Source: Flavobacteriales bacterium | Lineage (GTDB): Bacteria > Bacteroidota > Bacteroidia > Flavobacteriales > UA16 | Length of the DNA stretch: 58,931 bases | Assembly: GCA_028141885.1 (NCBI GenBank) | Contig: JAOIQU010000005.1 | Coordinates: forward strand, 1-58,931 | Reading direction: 5' to 3' | Shown here: one piece after another, positions 54,358 to 58,931 of the stretch | Numbering within the stretch: position 1 is the first letter of the stretch | How the letters are laid out: each line of letters starts with the position of its first letter | Position numbers and translations under genes: made by a program | Notes under the pieces: generated by a model | What the model saw: only the letters and a program-made list of their open reading frames with translations | Database searches by the model: none | Told to the model about the DNA's origin: nothing

Positions 54358-56808
54358 TCAGGCCCAAGCCATTCGCTTCAGGCGACTTTCAAGTGTTTCG
54401 GAGGAGAGCCTCTCGCGAAGTCGGTCGACGAAGAGCGGAAAGGCCAAAGGGGACGGTTTGTCCAAGGTGCAATGCACCACTTCACGGTTTGGCATGGACT
54501 GTAGCCAGAGCAGCAAACGGCCAAACTCAAGCTGATCGGCCAACATCTCATCCTGAGCCTGACGCAAGAGCAAATTGTCAGGATCGTGGTCCTGGAACAC
54601 CTGCAACAACAAATTCGTGGACGTCAACAGGTGTCGTTCTTTCACCACAGCGCCTGGAAATCCCTGGAAGACAAGCCCAGCAATGGTCGCGACGTCCCTG
54701 AATTTTCTTCGGACCAATTCAGAAGCGTTGAATCCCGCACTCAAATCGTCCATCAAATGCGACGGGGCGAGCAGGTTGGCATCGACGATTTGGGCCCAAT
54801 CGATGGGTTGGTCTGAAAGCAATTCCAATCCATCGTCGTTGCAAGCCCAATTGAAGGTTTGCGGGCTTATCAAGCTCAGTCGATAGGCCAAGAGCATGGC
54901 GAGCGCCTCGTGAACCTTGCGCCCTTCAAAGGGATACATGAATAGATGATGTCCATCGTCGTCTTGGAAGGTCTCCACGAGCAGCTGGTGGGCGCGCGGA
55001 ATGTGACTGCGCTCAGCTTGGATTTGGACCATTGGGGACAAACGCTGCAGCTCAGGTTCCCAAACATGCTCGTCCCCAGCCATCCGATCCCAAGCCCAGC
55101 GCAAACGGTGAGACAATTCGGAACTCAAGCTCATCCTACCTCCCATCCATGCAGGCGTTCGGGCTGTGGACGACTTGGACCGACGCACTTTCGCCACCAA
55201 GCCTTGAAACGACACCAAGGCCACGGTGTGACCTGCGAACACAAACGAATCGCCTTCTTTGAGCGAGGCCACAAACGTCTCCTCCACATGGCCAAGCAGC
55301 CCCTGGCCTTTCAATTGAACCGAGACCATGGTGGCACTGACAATGGCACCCATGCTCATCCGATGTCGGCGCGCCTTGGTTCGGTCGCGCATCACCCAGC
55401 GCCCCTCCTCGTCGACATCAACGCGTCTGTGCTCTGTGTAGGCACGCAGAGACGGCCCGCCTGTCGAGATCAAATCCAAGCACTGCTGCCAGTCCTCGGG
55501 TTCCATCTCGCGGAAAGCAAACGTGCCTTGCAGCACCTTAACCACCTCGTCAGGCTCAAACCCATCGCCCACCGCAAGGGTACACAGCCACTGCACCAAG
55601 ACGTCCCAAGAGAGCATCAATGGATTCTTGGGCTCGATTTCACCGTGGGCGATGGCCTCGCGCAACGCTACAGCCTCGAGCAGTTCAAGTCCGTGCGTAG
55701 GGACGAAATGGGCGGTGCTGGATTCCCCAGGACGGTGTCCGCAACGCCCTGCGCGTTGGATCATGCGTGAAACGCCCTTGGGACCGCCGATTTGAACCAC
55801 CGAATCCACAGGTCGGAAATCCACCCCCAAGTCCAAGGAGGCCGTGCACACCACAGCCCTGACCTGTCCATCGTGCAGTGCATCTTCCACCCAGGTCCTG
55901 AGCTCGCGCGAGATGGATCCGTGGTGCATGGCCAGGAGACCGGCCCATTCCGGCTTGTGATCGAGCAGCGCCTGGTACCAGACTTCCGCTTGGCGACGGG
56001 TGTTGGTGAAGATCAAGGTGCTCCGATGCGCCTCCACAACTGCCGCCACTTCGTCGAGCAATTGGAGCCCGATGTGCCCGGCCCACGGCAACCGTGCAAA
56101 CGCCTGGGGCATGGTGCTTGTTATGTGGATTTCCTTGTTGATGTCCGACCGAACAAAGGTGCCGTCACAATGTCCCACCAAGGCCTCCAACGCTTCTTGG
56201 GGCTGGGCCAACGTCGCACTGACGCCCCAGACCGGCACACGCTTCCCTCGCTGCATCGCGCAATGCCGAATCCAAGAAACCGCCAACTCCACCTGCACCC
56301 CACGCTTCGACCCCAACAGCTCATGCCACTCGTCCACGACCACCATCGCCGCTGACGCCAGCCTTTGGGCGCCGCCTTTTTGGGCGATGAGAATGTGGAG
56401 CGACTCGGGGGTTGTGATCAAGACATCAGGCAAGGCCGTTCTCTGCTTGGCTTTGTCTTTGGCCGACGTGTCACCTGTCCTCGTGCCCACCACCCAATCC
56501 AATCCCAAGCCCTTGGCCATCTCCCTCGCGGCATCCGCGATGTCGGCAGACAACGCCCTCAATGGAGCAACCCAAATGAGCTTGACTCCCGCACGACGCT
56601 TCCCCTCATGGACGGCATGTGCAAACACGTGACCCATGGCCGCATACGTTTTGCCACTGCCCGTTGGGGCCTGCAACAACCCGTCGTACCCCTCACTGGC
56701 AGCGCGCCAGACCTCCCGCTGGAAAGGCTGAGGCTCCCAGCCATTGGAAGCAAACCACGTCTCAAGCGGAGCGTGAACAGATGGACTTGAAGCTTTGGAC
56801 ACGGGCAA
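54358..56808 (-). CDS. Lhr-like DEXH-box helicase (ligase-associated type)
   Basis: 816 residues from a TTG at 56808; a GTG six bases later (VSKASS) is the alternative and fits a promoter box better. Motifs: I APTGSGKTYAAMG, DExH form VVVDEWHELLGSKRG, III SATLAQ, VI QRAGRCGHRPG. The C-terminal part (about 480-816) has the Lhr-type winged-helix and extra domains, with DKPSPLAFPLFVDRLRERLS. This family usually works with an ATP-dependent DNA ligase, a metallo-beta-lactamase exonuclease and a phosphoesterase. None of these is in the window. Confidence 0.88.
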   Translation of the reverse strand: MPVSKASSPSVHAPLETWFASNGWEPQPFQREVWRAASEGYDGLLQAPTGSGKTYAAMGHVFAHAVHEGKRRAGVKLIWVAPLRALSADIADAAREMAKGLGLDWVVGTRTGDTSAKDKAKQRTALPDVLITTPESLHILIAQKGGAQRLASAAMVVVDEWHELLGSKRGVQVELAVSWIRHCAMQRGKRVPVWGVSATLAQPQEALEALVGHCDGTFVRSDINKEIHITSTMPQAFARLPWAGHIGLQLLDEVAAVVEAHRSTLIFTNTRRQAEVWYQALLDHKPEWAGLLAMHHGSISRELRTWVEDALHDGQVRAVVCTASLDLGVDFRPVDSVVQIGGPKGVSRMIQRAGRCGHRPGESSTAHFVPTHGLELLEAVALREAIAHGEIEPKNPLMLSWDVLVQWLCTLAVGDGFEPDEVVKVLQGTFAFREMEPEDWQQCLDLISTGGPSLRAYTEHRRVDVDEEGRWVMRDRTKARRHRMSMGAIVSATMVSVQLKGQGLLGHVEETFVASLKEGDSFVFAGHTVALVSFQGLVAKVRRSKSSTARTPAWMGGRMSLSSELSHRLRWAWDRMAGDEHVWEPELQRLSPMVQIQAERSHIPRAHQLLVETFQDDDGHHLFMYPFEGRKVHEALAMLLAYRLSLISPQTFNWACNDDGLELLSDQPIDWAQIVDANLLAPSHLMDDLSAGFNASELVRRKFRDVATIAGLVFQGFPGAVVKERHLLTSTNLLLQVFQDHDPDNLLLRQAQDEMLADQLEFGRLLLWLQSMPNREVVHCTLDKPSPLAFPLFVDRLRERLSSETLESRLKRMAWA

Positions 56809-56813
56809 AGAAA
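56806..56813 (-). promoter_or_regulatory. Candidate -7 box before the helicase GTG start
   Basis: The minus strand reads TTTCTTTG, one mismatch from TAnnTTTG, and lies three bases before the GTG at 56802. If real, it favours that codon over the TTG at 56808, which falls inside the box. Confidence 0.35.
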
Positions 56814-56931
56814 CACTTTAAAAAGTGTGTCAGTTCAAACAACATTTGGCCCACTCATCCGGTCCTTGTGGTGTCAACTTGTATCTTTCGGCATGGTTTG
56901 TGTCTCGATGCAAGCCAAACCCATTGAAGCC

Positions 56932-57744
56932 ATGAACATTTCTTTCTCACGCCCTTCCCTGCTTGCTTCTCTCACTTTCTTGTTGATCCTGTGCACCGGG
57001 GTGACCCTCGATGCCCAAGGACAGCGCAACAGGAACGACGACGAAGAGCCCATCCTCATTCCCGACGAAGACTTGGATGAACTTCTGGAATGGTGCGTGG
57101 ACGGCAAATACGAAAAGGTGCTTTACAGGGCGATTCGGTACACCGAAGACGACGAGCAGAAGAAGCACCCCATGCCTTACTTCTACATGTCTAAAGCTTA
57201 CCTCTCCATCCACAAAAGCGACGACGCCGATTTGCGAGAGGCCTATGAAGTGGATAAGCTCAAGGCCCTGAAGAATGCTCTGAAGTACGCGAGCAAGTTT
57301 GTCAAGAAAGACCGCGAAAAAGACTACGTCCCCTCAGAACAAGAATTCATAGAGGAATTGCGCAAAGAAACCCTCGTGGCGGCGGAGACAGAAATCGACA
57401 ACGGCAAGTACACGAAGGCCAAGGGCTACTACAAGTACCTCACCGCCTTGGACGAAGAGGACCCCGGGGCGTGGTTGATGTTTGGCACGGTTTACTTGAC
57501 GTTGAAGGCGCGTCGCGATGCTGAGGTTTGCTGGGAAAAAGCCAAGAACCTCATCCTCAACCAGCAAGGTCGCGGTTTGACCGAAGGCCAAAATGAATTG
57601 CTTCAATTTGCCTTCGTGTTCACCATTGAAAAACTCAATGAATTTGGCGACCAAGCAACGATGCGTGAGTACATCACCTTGGGCGAAGAGCTGTTGGGCA
57701 ACGACCGAGAGTTCCAAGCGGTGAAGCGTTCTGTGGGCGGATGA
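56932..57744 (+). CDS. Secreted TPR-like protein of unknown function
   Basis: 270 residues from the ATG at 56932, where a signal peptide begins (SLLASLTFLLILCTGVTLDAQG). In-frame ATGs at 56893 and 56911 would only lengthen the n-region. The mature protein is highly charged and alpha-helical, with TPR-like pairs (ELLEWCVDGKYEKVLYRAIRYTED, KGYYKYLTALDEEDPGAWLMFGTVYLTLKARRDAEVCWEKA). I do not recognise the family. A periplasmic adaptor is likely. A TATCTTTC box at 56882-56889 may be its promoter. It is divergent from the helicase gene with about 120 bases between. Confidence 0.75.
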   Translation: MNISFSRPSLLASLTFLLILCTGVTLDAQGQRNRNDDEEPILIPDEDLDELLEWCVDGKYEKVLYRAIRYTEDDEQKKHPMPYFYMSKAYLSIHKSDDADLREAYEVDKLKALKNALKYASKFVKKDREKDYVPSEQEFIEELRKETLVAAETEIDNGKYTKAKGYYKYLTALDEEDPGAWLMFGTVYLTLKARRDAEVCWEKAKNLILNQQGRGLTEGQNELLQFAFVFTIEKLNEFGDQATMREYITLGEELLGNDREFQAVKRSVGG

Positions 57745-57784
57745 TCCGCTTTGGTTCGCATCGCAATCCTCTTTCCCAAACTGC

Positions 57785-58651
57785 ATGACAAGCACCGGCT
57801 TCGCGTCGCCAGAGTGGCTCGACCAAGGAAGCTTGTTTTTGGAAGAAGACGGGGTCCGAGTCCCGTTGTACACTTCACGACTCAGAGGCCTGATCCCCCT
57901 TTTGTGCACCCCACCTTGGGCCCTGCATGTGGATTGGCGTGGCGCACCGGCCACGCAGGAAAAACTCAAGCGTGCCTTGACCCGCGCTCACAGCACGGTC
58001 AGCGTGATTGATCTGGGGCCGGGGGCATTTCCTGATTTATCTGCCCCAAAAGGGTGGCAAGAGGTCCGTCGCCATACCCGACAACTGCCCCTCGATGACA
58101 CCTTCGAAGCGACTGTGCCCAAAACCCGTATCAAACAAGCGCGTCGATTCGAACGTAAATCTGGCACGTTGGACGTGCATGAAGGCCCTGCTGGGTGGGA
58201 TGAGGTGCTCAACCTTCACCGCGCTTCGCGAGACCGCAAAGGCCTGCAAGCGCAACCCGAGAAATTGGAAGCCTTGTTGGCGCGCATCGCCCCGGCCGAC
58301 TGGTCCTTTGCTGTGCTCGCCACAGATACACACGGCGAATGCATTGCCTCTGGCGGCTTTGTCATCCTGCCAGACCAAACCTGCGTGTACGCCTTTGGAG
58401 GTCAAGCAAGGTCACAAGCCTCCGGACGGGCCTCCGTGGCCATGTTGCTTGAAGCGATGCGCCATGCGCACAAAAGAGGCTGCGAACGATTTGACTTCGG
58501 CGGCAGCCAGGACCCCGGTGTGGACCAATTTTATGCCGAATTCGGCTCGGAAGTGGTGTTCATGCGCCGATGGGTCTGTGCACCGCGTTGGTTTCAATGG
58601 CTGTTTCCCCGCACCTGGCAGAGTTGGACCAGGCCCTCCGCTCACAAGTGA
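57785..58651 (+). CDS. FemAB/BioF2-like GNAT acyltransferase family protein
   Basis: 288 residues. The C-terminal half (about 130-265) has the GNAT/FemAB-like fold with LNLHRASRDRKGL, SGGFVILPDQTCVYAFGG, SVAMLLEAMRHAHKRGCERFDFGGSQDPGVDQFYAEFGSE. These match the acetyltransferase_6/FemAB-like group, which attaches amino acids or acyl groups in cell-wall or polysaccharide metabolism. The N-terminal half is less conserved. No signal peptide is seen, so it is cytoplasmic. The end overlaps the convergent Gfo/Idh gene by ten bases, and that neighbour hints at polysaccharide synthesis. Confidence 0.72.
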   Translation: MTSTGFASPEWLDQGSLFLEEDGVRVPLYTSRLRGLIPLLCTPPWALHVDWRGAPATQEKLKRALTRAHSTVSVIDLGPGAFPDLSAPKGWQEVRRHTRQLPLDDTFEATVPKTRIKQARRFERKSGTLDVHEGPAGWDEVLNLHRASRDRKGLQAQPEKLEALLARIAPADWSFAVLATDTHGECIASGGFVILPDQTCVYAFGGQARSQASGRASVAMLLEAMRHAHKRGCERFDFGGSQDPGVDQFYAEFGSEVVFMRRWVCAPRWFQWLFPRTWQSWTRPSAHK

Positions 58652-58931
58652 CGGCGGCCAAGCCGATTCATGTGCTCGATGGCACTCACCACAGCCAGGC
58701 CTTCCTCGATGGGCGTCGCCACTTCCCCATTCCTCAGCAGCACGTCGAGGACGTTGTCGTAGACGTGGTAGTGGTTCGCCGCTGAACCTGTGTATCCGCC
58801 GTAATCGTTGGCCGGTGGAGATGCGGGCAATGCAGGGTGATCGCAGCCGGGGATGTTGAAGTCCTCCACCCGATCCATGTATTGCCCCCCAATGCGCAAT
58901 GTGCCCTTGGTGCCCATCACCGTCATGCTGC
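58642..58931 (-). CDS. Gfo/Idh/MocA-family oxidoreductase, C-terminal part (truncated by window edge)
   Basis: Only the last 95 or so residues are inside the window; the frame is open to the right edge. The segment TVMGTKGTLRIGGQYMDRVEDFNIPG is the typical beta-strand region of the C-terminal substrate domain, and HYHVYDNVLDVLLRNGEVATPIEEGLAVVSAIEHM is the closing helix region of Gfo/Idh/MocA enzymes, often nucleotide-sugar dehydrogenases in surface glycan synthesis. The N-terminal NAD-binding domain is outside. The 3' end overlaps the FemAB-like gene by ten bases. Confidence 0.8.
   Translation of the reverse strand, partial: SMTVMGTKGTLRIGGQYMDRVEDFNIPGCDHPALPASPPANDYGGYTGSAANHYHVYDNVLDVLLRNGEVATPIEEGLAVVSAIEHMNRLGRRHL

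Overview
The window is a compact, GC-rich (above 50% by eye) piece of a Bacteroidota chromosome, most likely from a high-GC Flavobacteriales-type lineage. The evidence is a type IX secretion (T9SS) sorting tail, a PorE-like TPR/beta-propeller/OmpA protein, a DUF4835 (PorD-type) protein, a CarboxypepD_reg-type TonB receptor, the Bacteroidota form of RNA polymerase omega, and repeated TAnnTTTG-like -7 promoter boxes in place of sigma70 -10 boxes. I see no rRNA, tRNA, CRISPR array, insertion sequence or phage gene. No gene-free stretch exceeds 300 bases; the longest, about 184 bases, is at 35935-36118.

Layout. 1-2546: end of a TPR protein plus a coupled outer-membrane barrel, closed by a terminator. 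2670-5444: gyrB and an SDR dehydrogenase. 5448-7770 (minus): hutH and a membrane methyltransferase. 7820-11354: a catalytically dead M16 peptidase homologue, an FtsE-like ATPase and a GT2 glycosyltransferase, translationally coupled. 11291-19934 (minus): recR, a GT2/membrane fusion, a 2-oxoacid dehydrogenase E2, the PorE-like protein, a DnaQ-type exonuclease and a GT4 glycosyltransferase. 19977-27654: sodium/solute symporter, aminotransferase, HldE-type kinase, TrkH, menG and aroA. 27636-32958: an EI24-like membrane protein, an Mpl-type ligase, a ZIP transporter with its DtxR/MntR-type regulator and a clear operator, SixA-like phosphatase and AI-2E permease. 33061-35934: pyrG, an ElaA-type acetyltransferase and a small porin-like protein. 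36119-38780: an ABC-F ATPase and a frameshifted T9SS cargo gene. 38853-42947: phenylacetyl-CoA epoxidase genes paaE (minus) and paaABCD-paaI (plus). 42965-46799 (minus): an alpha-oxoamine synthase, truA and an MsbA-like exporter. 46925-51964: bamD, rpoZ, coaBC, a porD-like gene and recN. 51965-58931: TonB receptor, Lhr-like helicase, TPR protein, FemAB/GNAT-like protein and the end of a Gfo/Idh oxidoreductase.

Most genes are housekeeping. Common themes are the cell envelope (BamD, PorE-like, porins, TonB receptor, HldE, Mpl, glycosyltransferases, possible sulfono/sphingolipid synthesis), metal and ion uptake (ZIP/DtxR, TrkH) and aromatic catabolism (PaaABCDE/PaaI).

The strongest unexpected signal is regulatory. 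In about ten genes a TAnnTTTG-like -7 box sits only 3-7 bases before the start codon, which leaves no room for a leader or ribosome binding site and suggests widespread leaderless mRNAs. A second set of genes has the same box 14-19 bases upstream. Other points of interest are a perfect DtxR-type palindrome just upstream of its own regulator's -7 box, a symmetric dyad between hutH and the M16 gene, a perfect dyad abutting the pyrG start codon, and a single-base frameshift in the T9SS cargo gene.
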